Below, one piece after another: positions 21,426 to 31,512 of a stretch of DNA of 64,000 nt. The notes beneath the pieces are model-generated. The model saw only the letters and a list, made by a program, of their open reading frames with translations. It had not been told where the DNA came from and did not search any database. Position 1 is the stretch's first letter; each line of letters begins with the position of its first letter. The translations under genes and the position numbers were made by a program. Origin of the DNA: Tranzscheliella williamsii (taxonomy: Eukaryota > Basidiomycota > Ustilaginomycetes > Ustilaginales > Ustilaginaceae); contig JALBYF010000004.1 in NCBI GenBank assembly GCA_023212725.1, forward strand, positions 186,001-250,000, read 5' to 3'.

Positions 21426-23618
21426 TCAGAACTGGTAGCGGGTGGCGAGTTCGATGCGGTTGCGCTTGGGGCGTGGTTCTGGGTCGGTGGGGTGGGGCGG
21501 GAGGGGGTTGGACTCGGGTGCGGCTGCGTCGGGGGGGAGATAGACGCGCGGCTCGATGAAGACCTGGCGGAGGCTGGTGACGAGTTTTCGGCGCTGGATG
21601 CGCTCGACTGCGCTGCGGTCGCGCGCGGTGGCTGCGGCCAGGATCGGCGCGGCGGACTCGCCCACACGGCCCCCATCCAGCGCGGTCAGCCTGATGCTCA
21701 GCGACGCGGCCGCGCCCCCCACCCCACCCCCGCGCCCACCCGCACCCTCGACGCCGTCATCAGCCGGGACCACATCGACCTGAGCCAGAATGCCCAGTCC
21801 GCCCAGATAGGCATCGTCGGCGCGTTGCCGGTCGTACTCGATCCCGCGGAGATAGATCTTCAGATCGGTCAGCAGCACCGACAGCTCCTTCACCGGCAGT
21901 GTCGGGTCCGCCGTGGCAGTGGAATGCGTCGACTGGCTGTGAGCGAGATGCTTGGAGTGCATCGCCATGTTTGATGTAGCCGTCGCGGTGATCCCAGCCA
22001 CCGAGGTCGACGACGACAGACGCTGCAGACTTGCTACCGGCGGGGGCGCCCGGGACGGAGTTGCACCGTTCGCTCTGCTATGCGCTCCAGGGCTCTGCAG
22101 ATGCGCGCACCGCGTCGAGTTGAGCCAGTCTAGCACACCAAAGGGCGGAGAGGCGTACTCGTACTGTTTCAGTTTGCGCCTCGCCGACGGTTGCGGCATG
22201 GACGAGTCGCTCAGCCCGGTCGATGACGAAGGCGACGCCAACACGGCATCCAGATGATCGGCGGGAGAATGCGGAGAGGGCGTCGCCGTGCTACTGTTTT
22301 GCCCCACAGAACCCGCGCTGGGCATGTATATGGACGGCGGAAGCTGTGAGGCGCATGCGATATAAAGATCGAGCAGCTCGTGAACCGCTTCTTCAACATC
22401 TTCTACAAAGATGCGACAAGAGGACTCAAAGTCATGAAGCTTGTCGCTCCATGGAATGGACACCGAAGACTGACCCGTACTGGAGGTGAGCGGGAGCTGA
22501 CGCAAGGGTTTGATAAAGTCTCGGATGGGGTCCCCTGCTTCAGCGTCATCAGACGGCTCGGCACTAGTGGTACTTTTGCTCTGCGAACTTGGCTGAGGGG
22601 GTCGAGCCAGCAATGCGGCGGCGTAGAGGCTTGCCACCGCGATGACGTTGGGAGGGTATTGGAGAGGGGCTGTTGTCCTATGCATATCGGCAGCGAGCTT
22701 CCAGGCGGTACGGATGAACGACTTTGGCATCTTGTGAAGTCTGCCTAGCTTGATGACCATCTTAAGAGCAAGATTGGGCTTCAAGTGGAAGTTGAAACAG
22801 AGGCTTTCGAGGATTAACTTCTCTAGTGCCATCAAGCGCTTTCTATCTGTCTCCAAGATGGAAGGGTCGATGTCACTCTCACTGACGCTACCTATGGCAA
22901 GTGAGGTGGCTTGGCTGCCAGCTTCAGAGGCAGCCGGCCCTGGAGTGGCTCTCCGTTTTTGACCTGCTAATGTCGGAAAAGCAGACTCTTCCGCCGCTTC
23001 TGTGGCGCCGGCGACACTAGCGGAGCCTCCTTTAACCAGTTGGGGAAATCGGAGAGCATAGCTTGCTAGCAAAATGTCTCTGGCCTTTTTGGGTGTGTCG
23101 TTCAGTTTTGCGGCGACGAACAGGGTGGCTAATGCCAGTTCATGCAGAACGAAGCCGGTAGGCGGGTAGAGGAGATGGAAACGTTGATAGATTTGTTGTG
23201 CAGAAGCGATAGTTCTTTGAGGGAAGCCGAGGCGCGCGGCTACGGACTGGATGAACCCCGTTGCCATATTGCAGTTGCTAAGCCATTTGGAGGCGGACAT
23301 CTCGGCGCCACGCTTGCGGGCATAGAGGGTCTCGAGCTGTGGGGCAGTGAAGTAGGGAACATGGGCCATGGTAGGAATGGGAGCGGCAGCCGGTGCGGGG
23401 CTGCGCGCCGATACCGTTGTCGGATCAGACGGTGCCGGATGGGCCATACTTGGCCTGCCGTTGACCTCTTGGCGAGCAGGCTGAGTGGCTCGAGTGGACG
23501 ATGAGCGGGCGACATCAGGAGGGATATCGGCCTGATAGTTACCAACCGAAGTAGCCGTCGCATTTCGCTGGGCGTGTTGCGGCAGCTGCCTCTTTTCCTG
23601 CACGAAACCAGCCGACAT
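21426..23618 (-). CDS. Transcription-type cyclin, Ctk2/cyclin-K/L-like
   Basis: The 730-residue protein carries two cyclin boxes. The first is at about residues 105-190 (SKWLSNCNMATGFIQSVAAR, HELALATLFVAAKLNDTPKK). The second is at about 255-345 (ILESLCFNFHLKPNLAL, PPNVIAVASLYAAALLARPP). This pattern is that of cyclins pairing with transcriptional kinases of the CTDK-I/Cdk9/Cdk12 group that phosphorylate RNA polymerase II. Ctk2 is the best guess, but cyclin K or L is possible. Long Ser/Pro/Ala-rich linkers surround the boxes. The C-terminal part (KELSVLLTDLKIYLRGIEYD) looks helical and conserved. The start is the ATG at 23618, just after an in-frame GTG. It is a single exon. The forward strand turns from G-rich to C-rich near 21,670. 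Confidence 0.82.
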   Translation of the reverse strand: MSAGFVQEKRQLPQHAQRNATATSVGNYQADIPPDVARSSSTRATQPARQEVNGRPSMAHPAPSDPTTVSARSPAPAAAPIPTMAHVPYFTAPQLETLYARKRGAEMSASKWLSNCNMATGFIQSVAARLGFPQRTIASAQQIYQRFHLLYPPTGFVLHELALATLFVAAKLNDTPKKARDILLASYALRFPQLVKGGSASVAGATEAAEESAFPTLAGQKRRATPGPAASEAGSQATSLAIGSVSESDIDPSILETDRKRLMALEKLILESLCFNFHLKPNLALKMVIKLGRLHKMPKSFIRTAWKLAADMHRTTAPLQYPPNVIAVASLYAAALLARPPQPSSQSKSTTSAEPSDDAEAGDPIRDFIKPLRQLPLTSSTGQSSVSIPWSDKLHDFESSCRIFVEDVEEAVHELLDLYIACASQLPPSIYMPSAGSVGQNSSTATPSPHSPADHLDAVLASPSSSTGLSDSSMPQPSARRKLKQYEYASPPFGVLDWLNSTRCAHLQSPGAHSRANGATPSRAPPPVASLQRLSSSTSVAGITATATSNMAMHSKHLAHSQSTHSTATADPTLPVKELSVLLTDLKIYLRGIEYDRQRADDAYLGGLGILAQVDVVPADDGVEGAGGRGGGVGGAAASLSIRLTALDGGRVGESAAPILAAATARDRSAVERIQRRKLVTSLRQVFIEPRVYLPPDAAAPESNPLPPHPTDPEPRPKRNRIELATRYQF

Positions 23619-24711
23619 CACGAGCTCCGTGGCCCTTTCTGCATCCCAGAGAGGCGACGCTTCTGGTGTCGGCCCTGTGAGTTAAGTGTTTGGAGGAACA
23701 AGGGCTGATGATGAACCCTTTCGTACGTCCTGAATTGCTAGCCACGGCTCCACTTGGACATGTTACGGCGAACCAGAAACACCAAATCTTCGGGTTTCGC
23801 TGCATTCACGCTCACAACTGGTGTCTGTTAGGGCGTCGTTCGATTGTCTGTATTTTGATCTAACAGTTTTTTCTTTCCTTTCTTGTGTGGAGGTCGTATT
23901 AGAGGGACTCACCCTCGAATTCCAATCCCACAGCTTGAGCTGTGCGCATGGCCTTGCAACCGATACCCAACCTGTGACTGCCTCAAGACGATCTTCAATG
24001 TCGTTGCCCTTACGAAGTGGACAGTCTAGGTATCGTTGAACCAGACAATCGCGATCAACGGCTCACGAGATCCCGACCTTTTTCTGTATGAATGGCACAT
24101 CTGTTTGGCCGGTTCGAGTAGCGTGAAACGAGGGTTGGGTGGCCGATGAAGTCACCGCACTATCAATAGATTGAAATGACAGGTTGCAGATCGGTGATGT
24201 ATGAAACAGGCTAAGACCAGCAAATAACATACTCACGAGGTTTAATTCTGTTGAACAGTACTACGTTTGATTCAGTTTCGAAAAACAACCTCCCATGGTA
24301 TTCGATTTTTGAGGGTGTAAGCATAGCTACCTATTTCTAGCTCGCCCTGGTGGCTATGGCGGCCACCCTACAAGAGTAACGCTCGGTCTTCTTGTTGTTC
24401 GACTCAACCTGACGACTATCCTTCCCTCGTCGACGCACACATTGTTAGTCTCGCACATCAGCTGGCCGACCACAGCAACTCCATCACCCCGCTCTTACGC
24501 AGCTCCTCCTCTGCTGTCTACATTGTCTACATCCTTTTGCTCTTTGCGGTCGTAATTCCTATTAAACCACCTGCTGGTCAGGAAGGTGCAGGACGACCAT
24601 TGTTATCACGCCAGTCCAGCAGCTTAGATACGGTCACGCTGCGTTCTAAGATTTGCAAGCTTCGCTGAAATTGTTGCCTCTAGCTGATTGTCGGTGTTCA
24701 AGCTGTAGAAG
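23619..24711. promoter_or_regulatory. Divergent upstream region of the cyclin and MscS channel genes
   Basis: The 1.1-kb head-to-head region carries both promoters. It is AT-richer than the genes. I see no open frame of note and no convincing TATA or repeated operator. Confidence 0.4.
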
Positions 24712-27630
24712 ATGAGCTTCGATCGGCAGCGACTTCGACCACAGGCCTCTAACCCCGACAGCTTGCGCGGTCATGCCGGGCCAGCTTCGCCTCCCTACGA
24801 GCATTCTAATCCGCACGAAGCCATGCCGCCTATCTATGCCAGCCGATCCAATCTAGCTTTCGAACAGAGGCAAGACGATCAGTTTCATGACGATGTCACT
24901 ACCGCTGCCCTTGCTTCGGGAGACGTGACGGCACACGACGCCGCAAACCCATCCCAGGCTTATACTCTCCAGCGCAAGGACAAGCAGCCTAGCCCCCCTT
25001 CGTCTGTCCAGCAGGCTGACAATAGTCTGACCTCCACCCTGGGTCCAGGCTCTGCTTCCGGTTCCGGCTCTGGCACTGCCTCTCGTACCGGTACTCGCGT
25101 TGCCGTCACTGATCCTCTGGCCGACTTTCGCGATCGCGGTCTTTCTAAGCCTTACGGTCTCGGCCCAAAGTCTGACTTCCCGCCTCACGAAAAGCAACGC
25201 ACTCCGGGCACATTCAACTATGAGAAAAATGTAGCCTACCGTCCTCCTTTCCTCCGCCGCGACAGCGACGTTTCCAGCGAAGGCGATCAAGATTACGATG
25301 ACTTTGACTGGTCCGACGAAAACGATATCGAAGAGGCAGCTCGCTTCGAGAACGAGAAAGCCGAACAATACCGCATGGGTCGATTCAGCCTATGGAAAGT
25401 TCTTCGCTTCCTAGCCACCACTTTTCTCGGAAATGCCATCATCTCCTGCTGTCTCGCCATACCCGCCATCGTGTTTGAGTTTGTCTATCGAAGACGCGGG
25501 CCAGACGAGGGGCATCGCGCTTTCGTTGCGGACAACGTTCAGGCTTGGTTTATCTGGGCTGCATTCAATCTGCACGTCGAATGGTGGGTCCACTTCCTTG
25601 TCGAGCTTTTCCCCAAAGCCGTCCTCGGTGCCATCCATCTCACTTGGGGTCGACCTAGTCAACGCATCCTCTCTTTGGCCGAGTATTTCAATGCCATCAA
25701 GAAGTACATCAAGCTCATTGATTATGCAGCCCTCAGTTGGGGCTCGTGGGCCATCATTTTCAATTCCATCTACGGCTTGTACAATCGTTCCAATCCTCAG
25801 AACAGCAGAGCACCCTACCTGACTCGCATCTATCAGGTCGTCGAATTCTTTTTCTTCTTTACGCTGACGCTCTGCGCAGAAAAGATCATTATCAAGCAGA
25901 TTGCCATGTCCTTCCATCGCAGTGCGTACGCCGACCGTATCGCCAAAGTCACCAAATCGCTTCGAGTCTTTGACTGGCTCAGAGACCACAAGCCTAAGCT
26001 GAAAGGCCGAGATACCACCTCTGCATTTGGATTCCCTCGGTCTGCGCGTGCCTCGCCGAGCGCAAGCGGTACTTCCACCCCGGTGGGACCTTCGGATCTT
26101 GGTAGGCCTGGCGACGAAACGATAGGAACCGCGTCAAGAACTAGCAGCAAGGGTAGCTGGTTCAAGAAACATAGCAAAAAACGGCCTTCGGATCAAGCTA
26201 TCGGCTTGGATGGCCGACCAGCAGCAGGCAAAGCTCCTGTTCGAGGTGACGGCAAGGCAAACATCATTGCACGTACCGCTGCTAAAGGTGGCAGGAGGAT
26301 CCGCGCAACCGCTGGTCAGGCCAGTACATTGGCCCGCGTGGCCATGAATGATCCTTTCGGCTTGCTTCGCAGCGAAGCTCTCGGCATTGGAACGGATATC
26401 AACTCGCCCTCAGAAGCCAAGCGCCTGGCTCGTTCCATCTTCATCGCCTTCCGCGGATCTCACAAGCGAAGTTATCTGATTCCTTCTGACTTTGAAGTAG
26501 CCTACAAAAATCGTGAACAGGCCGTAGATGCCTTCTCCGTGTTCGACCGCGACGGCAATGGCGACATCTCACAGACAGAGATCAAGAATACTGTCATGCA
26601 GGTTTACAAAGAGCGCCGATTTCTCAGCCGATCTATGCAGGACGTCAATCATGCTGTCGGTCAGCTAGATGGCATTTTTCTGGTGGTTGCTTTTGTCATC
26701 CTCATGTTTGAAGCTCTCGCCATCTTCAAGGTCGACATTGACAAGACCCTCTCGACCTTCTATTCACTTGCCATCGCATTTGCTTTCATCTTTAAGGAGT
26801 CGGCAGCCAATGTATTCGACTCGATCATCTTCATTTTCATCACTCACCCTTTCGATACTGGCGATCGCATTCAAATAGCCGACAAGGTGTTCGTGGTCAA
26901 ACGCATGTCACTCCTGTCTTGCCTCTTTGTCAACGACCTGAACCAGGACGTCTACATCAGCAACGTCATCTTGGCAGCGACTAGTATCATCAACATGCGC
27001 CGTTCTGGCTACCAGTGGGAAAGCATCACGGCCCAGTTTGACTTCGACACACCTCTTGAAAAGCTGGATGCCGTGGAAGCTGACATGATCCACTGGCTTC
27101 AGACAGAGCCGGAGCGCCTTTTCGTGCCTAGTACTGCTATCGTGCCTCAGCAGATCGACTTCATGCGCTCTATGGAGTGCACCATCGGTATGACGCACGC
27201 CGATACTTGGCAAGACTGGGGCCGACGATTCTACCGCAAGAATGCTTTCTTTGCAGCCTTCTCCTACTACTGCAAAAAACACGGCGTCCGTTACGCTAAC
27301 CCTGTACAGCCCGTTGTCTATTGGACCGAAGACGCTGCGGCACTCCCTCCAAGCTACGACACTCCCGGCGAAGACTCGACGACCAAGCGGGAACCTGAAC
27401 AGCAGAGTGGTGAGAATGGATACGTTCTGGATGACTTCGCTCCATCCCCTCTGCCAAGCCCGCAGATCCGGGCGGCGGGCGGCGCAGTGGCCCTGCCCCC
27501 TCCCAAGCCCAAGTCATACATGAACTTCACTCCCCCTCCGGACGAGGTGGACATGGATAGTTCGGGAGTCCGCCTGCGAAAGGTCAAGCGCGGAGACAAG
27601 ATGCTTACCGGTCAGGGTGGCGACAGCTGA
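24712..27630 (+). CDS. EF-hand MscS-type mechanosensitive ion channel
   Basis: The 972-residue protein matches the fungal MscS family with an EF hand, as in fission yeast Msy1/Msy2, which sit in ER or nuclear-envelope membranes and shape calcium release after hypo-osmotic shock. Residues 1-215 are hydrophilic and Ser/Pro-rich. Four hydrophobic stretches follow between about 225 and 400. One EF-hand loop, DRDGNGDISQTE, lies at about 611-622. The MscS pore and beta domain is at about 655-790, with the pore helix near IFKESAANVFDSIIF and the family motif HPFDTGDRI. The C-terminus is Pro-rich. It begins at the first ATG after an AT-rich leader and has no intron. Calcium gating is inferred from the EF hand. 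Confidence 0.93.
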   Translation: MSFDRQRLRPQASNPDSLRGHAGPASPPYEHSNPHEAMPPIYASRSNLAFEQRQDDQFHDDVTTAALASGDVTAHDAANPSQAYTLQRKDKQPSPPSSVQQADNSLTSTLGPGSASGSGSGTASRTGTRVAVTDPLADFRDRGLSKPYGLGPKSDFPPHEKQRTPGTFNYEKNVAYRPPFLRRDSDVSSEGDQDYDDFDWSDENDIEEAARFENEKAEQYRMGRFSLWKVLRFLATTFLGNAIISCCLAIPAIVFEFVYRRRGPDEGHRAFVADNVQAWFIWAAFNLHVEWWVHFLVELFPKAVLGAIHLTWGRPSQRILSLAEYFNAIKKYIKLIDYAALSWGSWAIIFNSIYGLYNRSNPQNSRAPYLTRIYQVVEFFFFFTLTLCAEKIIIKQIAMSFHRSAYADRIAKVTKSLRVFDWLRDHKPKLKGRDTTSAFGFPRSARASPSASGTSTPVGPSDLGRPGDETIGTASRTSSKGSWFKKHSKKRPSDQAIGLDGRPAAGKAPVRGDGKANIIARTAAKGGRRIRATAGQASTLARVAMNDPFGLLRSEALGIGTDINSPSEAKRLARSIFIAFRGSHKRSYLIPSDFEVAYKNREQAVDAFSVFDRDGNGDISQTEIKNTVMQVYKERRFLSRSMQDVNHAVGQLDGIFLVVAFVILMFEALAIFKVDIDKTLSTFYSLAIAFAFIFKESAANVFDSIIFIFITHPFDTGDRIQIADKVFVVKRMSLLSCLFVNDLNQDVYISNVILAATSIINMRRSGYQWESITAQFDFDTPLEKLDAVEADMIHWLQTEPERLFVPSTAIVPQQIDFMRSMECTIGMTHADTWQDWGRRFYRKNAFFAAFSYYCKKHGVRYANPVQPVVYWTEDAAALPPSYDTPGEDSTTKREPEQQSGENGYVLDDFAPSPLPSPQIRAAGGAVALPPPKPKSYMNFTPPPDEVDMDSSGVRLRKVKRGDKMLTGQGGDS

Positions 27631-27943
27631 GCAGCTGATCGCACGCCTCTAGCTTTGCCCGTCTCCAGCCTCCCTCAAGTCGGTCACGGTTTGGAGGTTT
27701 GCACCCTCCGTTCATCCTTTTTTGACTACGAATTACCCGCATTTTGCCAATTTTTCACGCACAGCATCATTCCATTTCAAGGCTCACTTTTCCACATGTC
27801 TCTTCCTTTAGCATAATTCCGCTTCCTCTCCCCTGCATACACATCTCTGTCCTACACTTTCTCTTCAATCAGTCTATAAGAGACACCGGGCGTGGGCGGC
27901 TAGCATGTCATTGCAGTGAGGGTGTATGTAACGTGGACTGGTC
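27631..27943. other. Convergent 3' region between the MscS channel gene and MTR3
   Basis: This stretch of 313 bp holds two facing 3' UTRs. It is pyrimidine-rich on the plus strand and has no coding signal. Confidence 0.35.
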
Positions 27944-28971
27944 TCATTCCGGGAGTGCTGCTGTGGTGGGATGGGCGACGGCGTTACGGCGTTCAAAGTC
28001 CTCTGCGAGCGCTTGGGCGACAACGTGGTGGATGTCTACAAGGCTGGCGTTGACCGTGTCGAGTGCGGTTTCGAGGAGATTTGGGGCGATGCCTGCGGCT
28101 ATGGAGGTGGGTTTGGGGAGCGCGGACTTGGTGAGCTGGTCGGAGCCAGCCGAGATGTTGAGGCAGGTGACGCTGGCGAGGGCGGGCATGCCGCAGAGGA
28201 GAATGCGGGAGGCGGTCTTCATGCCGGTGACCATGCTGAGGTCGGCGGCGCTCGGGTCCAGCAAGACGTCTCCGGCGGCATCGCCCGCGCTGGGGACGAG
28301 CGCGACGCTGCCCACCACCAGCCCGTACATCTCGATGCGCGCCGAGGCGAGTGCGGTCGTGGCGGCAACGCACGACGCTGCCAGGCACGACTCCTCCAGC
28401 CCGTCTGTCTGGAGCACCATGATGTGAACATCCAGCGATGCCTTGGGCAGCAAGTCCAACCGCAGAGACGGCAGCAATGCTTGGTGCAGCACGGCAGAGA
28501 GGTGAGCGCTTTCGGTAGTCTGTGCGCCAAGACACCGGGCCCCGCACAGGACATGGTGGACGTTCGCGTGTCAGTGTCAGATGATGCAGCACAGATGCGT
28601 TCAACTCGCGCGGCTGCCGCAGCAACGGCCCCTGGGGTACTCACCTTGCCCGGCTTCCGACGCCGCCTGCTCGAGAAGGGGGCGAACTTGACCTCGACGT
28701 TGAGTTCCGCCTTGCCGCTGTACTGGCGCCCCTTGACCTGCCTCGGACCGAACACGGAGCAGGCGACCTTCAGATCGCCAATCTCGATATACGCGCTGCC
28801 AGACGCCGATGGAACCAGATTCGTCTGCAGAAAAATTGGCCGCAGCTGCGTATACGACCGGTCGTCGGGCCGTGCGGAGGAGGACGGCGCGGTCGAGCCG
28901 GAAGCGGCCGTGTCGTAAACCGGAGGACGGCTGGCAGGGCCGTTCACCCTTCTGCGATCGAAGGTGGACAT
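27944..28971 (-). CDS. MTR3: Exosome core subunit Mtr3 (RNase PH fold)
   Basis: Two exons, 28971-28645 and 28519-27944, give 300 residues. The 125-nt intron has a GTGAGT donor and a GCACAG acceptor, joining RRRKPGK to TTESAHLSAVLHQALL in frame. The protein has the RNase PH core of the exosome ring. RPIFLQTNLVPSASGSAYIE is followed by GPRQVKG, then VKFAPFSSRRRRK, then EMYGLVVGSVALVPS. The Ser/Arg context FAPF-RRRR and the MYGLVVG block fit Mtr3/EXOSC6 better than Rrp46 or Rrp43. Like other eukaryotic ring subunits it should be inactive itself and channel RNA to Rrp44 or Rrp6. It acts in nucleus and cytoplasm. The start is the ATG at 28971, after which exon 1 is exactly 109 codons. Confidence 0.88.
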
Positions 28972-29283
28972 CCTCGAAACAGAACCGTTGCTAAGGAGGG
29001 TGGTGGTGATTGGCCTATCGACACGATATGACCCTTCCTATTTAGGCATCACAAATACCAAAAATTCAGCCACGGCGGAGCATATGTGGATCTAACAAAC
29101 ATGATGCCTTCTCCTTAACCTCCACTTGAAGCCATGTCGCGCACTCACCGCGCTTTTGCCAGCTAAAAGCTCACAAGACAACCACAGCCAGCTTCTCGAT
29201 CCCGCCTTGCAACGGCTGCAGTATCGCTACCTCCATCACCTCAACCTCATCGCCGTGATACAGTTCAGCTGTGTCTATGCAAG
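28972..29283. promoter_or_regulatory. Divergent upstream region of MTR3 and CSN1
   Basis: About 310 bp separate the two start codons and must hold both promoters. It includes CCTTCCTATTTAGG at about 29031-29044 and no clear TATA box. Confidence 0.4.
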
Positions 29284-30926
29284 ATGGCCGATCCTAACGC
29301 TATACAGGCGCGGGTGCCGGCGTCAAGCCAAGGTCTGGTGCACTTACGCCCTGATGATCCCTTTGACTGGGAAGCATATATGTGAGTGACCGAGAGCGGT
29401 GCCGAGCACCAACTTCGCTTGTGATTGTCCGCTGACAGCAAGATGCCGTTCATGACCTGTTCAGTGCGCCGTACAAGGGTTTGATGAAGCTGCACAGACT
29501 CACATACATAGCGACCCATTGTCCGGAGCTTCGCAAAGTGTGCTCCTCGGCGGCCTTGGAGCTCGTCAAGGAGATCAGCAACGATACAACGACCTACCAG
29601 GCGCTGCTCACGGTACGGAACACAGAAGCCTCCACTGGCAACCTGATCAATGCCTCCGAACGCCAGGAGCCAGATTCCGAGTGGATCCGAGCCACCGATG
29701 CGCGCAACAGCGCTGAGAGGGAGAAGCTCGAACTCGAACTACGGAACTACCAGAACAATCTGATCAAGGAATCCATTCGGATGGGCTACCGTGACCTTGG
29801 TGATCACTTCAAGGGTACCGGCGAGCTGCAAGAGGCACTGAAGTACTACACCAAGACGAGGGAATACTGCTCCACCACCGAACATGTCATCGAGATGTGT
29901 CTGAACGTCATCGAAGTTTCGCTCAAGCTGGAAAACTGGACCAGCGTGCAGACGTTTGTCAGCAAGGCGGAGGGCGTGCTGGAGTCGTACGTCCCATCTG
30001 GCGCCTCGGGTTCGCGGAAGTCAAGCTTCATGGTAACATCGGGTATCGCCCCCCCGGCCAGGGGTGGCTCCACAGCCGGTGGAGACGCAATTGGTGCTCT
30101 CTTCCGTGCCGGCGGAAGCGCAGGGGCCTCGGGGAGCTCAGCAGCAAGATACGGCAGCGAGAGTGGAGGAGAAGGATCGGCACAACAAGCAGCCCACAAG
30201 CTGGTTCGAGAAACAGCAAATAAGTTGAAGGCTGCTAACGCCCTCGCATGCCTCGGCCTGGGACGTTACGAAGAAGCAACGCGCATGCTGGTCCATATCG
30301 ACCCAGCGTACATGGGCTCGCTTGAAGAGATGATGACGCCTTCCGATGTTTCCATCTGTGTCGCAATGTGCAGCCTTGCCACAATGCAGCGAGCAAAACT
30401 CAAGACGGACATCATGGAGAGCGCGCCGTATCTGAGCTTTCTCGAGAATGAACCGCACGCCAGGGAATTGCTCGAGACTTATTTCTCCGCCCAATTCCAG
30501 AAGATGGGTGCGATCCTCGACCGGCATCAGAGCCGATATCTGCTCGATCCGTTCCTTGCGCCGAGATTCTACGCACTGCGCGCGGCGTTAACGACACGTG
30601 CGCTGCGCCACTTCTTCACACCCTTCGACCGCATCGCCATCAGTCGGATGGCGCGCGGCTTTGGGTGGGAGGACGAGAGGATGGCCAACGAGCTAGTTGC
30701 GTGTATCCAGCGCGGCGAGTTCAAAAACCTGCCCGGCAAGTCTGCCAACATAGGCGATGCGCGGATCGCTTGGACGAGCAAGACGCTCGAATACCAAGTC
30801 AAGGATGCCCGGCAGAGTCTCTTTGAGTCCGCCCTCGAGATGGGCGAGAAACGATGCAGGGAATACAAGCGCCTCCTGTTGAGGATGAAGCTCGTAGAGA
30901 ACGGCATCGTCACCGATCGCACCTAA
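29284..30926 (+). CDS. CSN1: COP9 signalosome subunit 1 (CSN1/GPS1)
   Basis: Exons 29284-29381 and 29465-30926 encode 519 residues. The donor is AT|GTGAGT. The acceptor that keeps the frame is TGTTCAG|TGCG, giving FDWEAYIAPYKGLMKLHRLT, which matches the CSN1/Rpn7 start. A nearer AG at about 29438 would shift the frame. The TPR-like solenoid (GYRDLGDHFKGTGELQEALK YYTKTREYC, written here in two blocks) is followed by a Ser/Gly-rich insert at about 220-270. The C-terminal PCI domain lies at about 340-470 (HFFTPFDRIAISRMARGFGW). CSN1 is a scaffold of the complex that removes Nedd8 from cullins. The proteasome lid paralogue Rpn7 is the alternative, but the FDWEAY start and PCI features favour CSN1. 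Confidence 0.88.
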
Positions 30927-31512
30927 GCCACTGCCGCACTCAGGTCTCTACGACGACGTCCACATCTGCTTTTATCAGTGCCGTTCGTCCTTCTCTGCTC
31001 CTGTATCTGCATTCTACATCGCAGTGGCAACCGTTCGACTTAACCCTCACCCCACGCGCCTTTGCTTCATCTTGTTCACACATACTTGGTTGGCCAAAGG
31101 AACAGGTTGCCAAGGGCCACGAAGCCTGAGGGTATGTTAGAGTACCACTACTACATCTTCCCTGAAACTAACAATGAAATAGGCACAAATTCAAATTAGA
31201 GCCAACAGAGTGAGTGTGAGGTGAGTGTGAAGGACGCGCGAGCGCTCTGTGATCGGCCCACAAAGGCGGCTCACTCCACTTGGCCAAAGTCAGGACGGCG
31301 TACGGGTTGGGTAAGTTACGAAGCCAACACTCACCGCGCTTAGCTTCGCACGACTGCTTCCTCCTTCATCGCAACATTCCAACCACACCGTTCTGCGCCG
31401 CTGTTCCGTCACAATTGGGCGCTATCACAGCCTCGCACGCCTGCCAACGACCAAGTTTCTCCACCAAGCAACTGTTGGCACATAGATTGGGTCAGAGCCT
31501 TTGCTGAGAATC
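30927..31512. promoter_or_regulatory. Region between CSN1 and RPT5
   Basis: This tandem intergenic stretch holds the CSN1 3' UTR and the RPT5 promoter. A near-repeat of GAGTGTGAGGTGAGTGTGA lies at about 31209-31228. I do not see a yeast-type proteasome control element. Confidence 0.35.
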
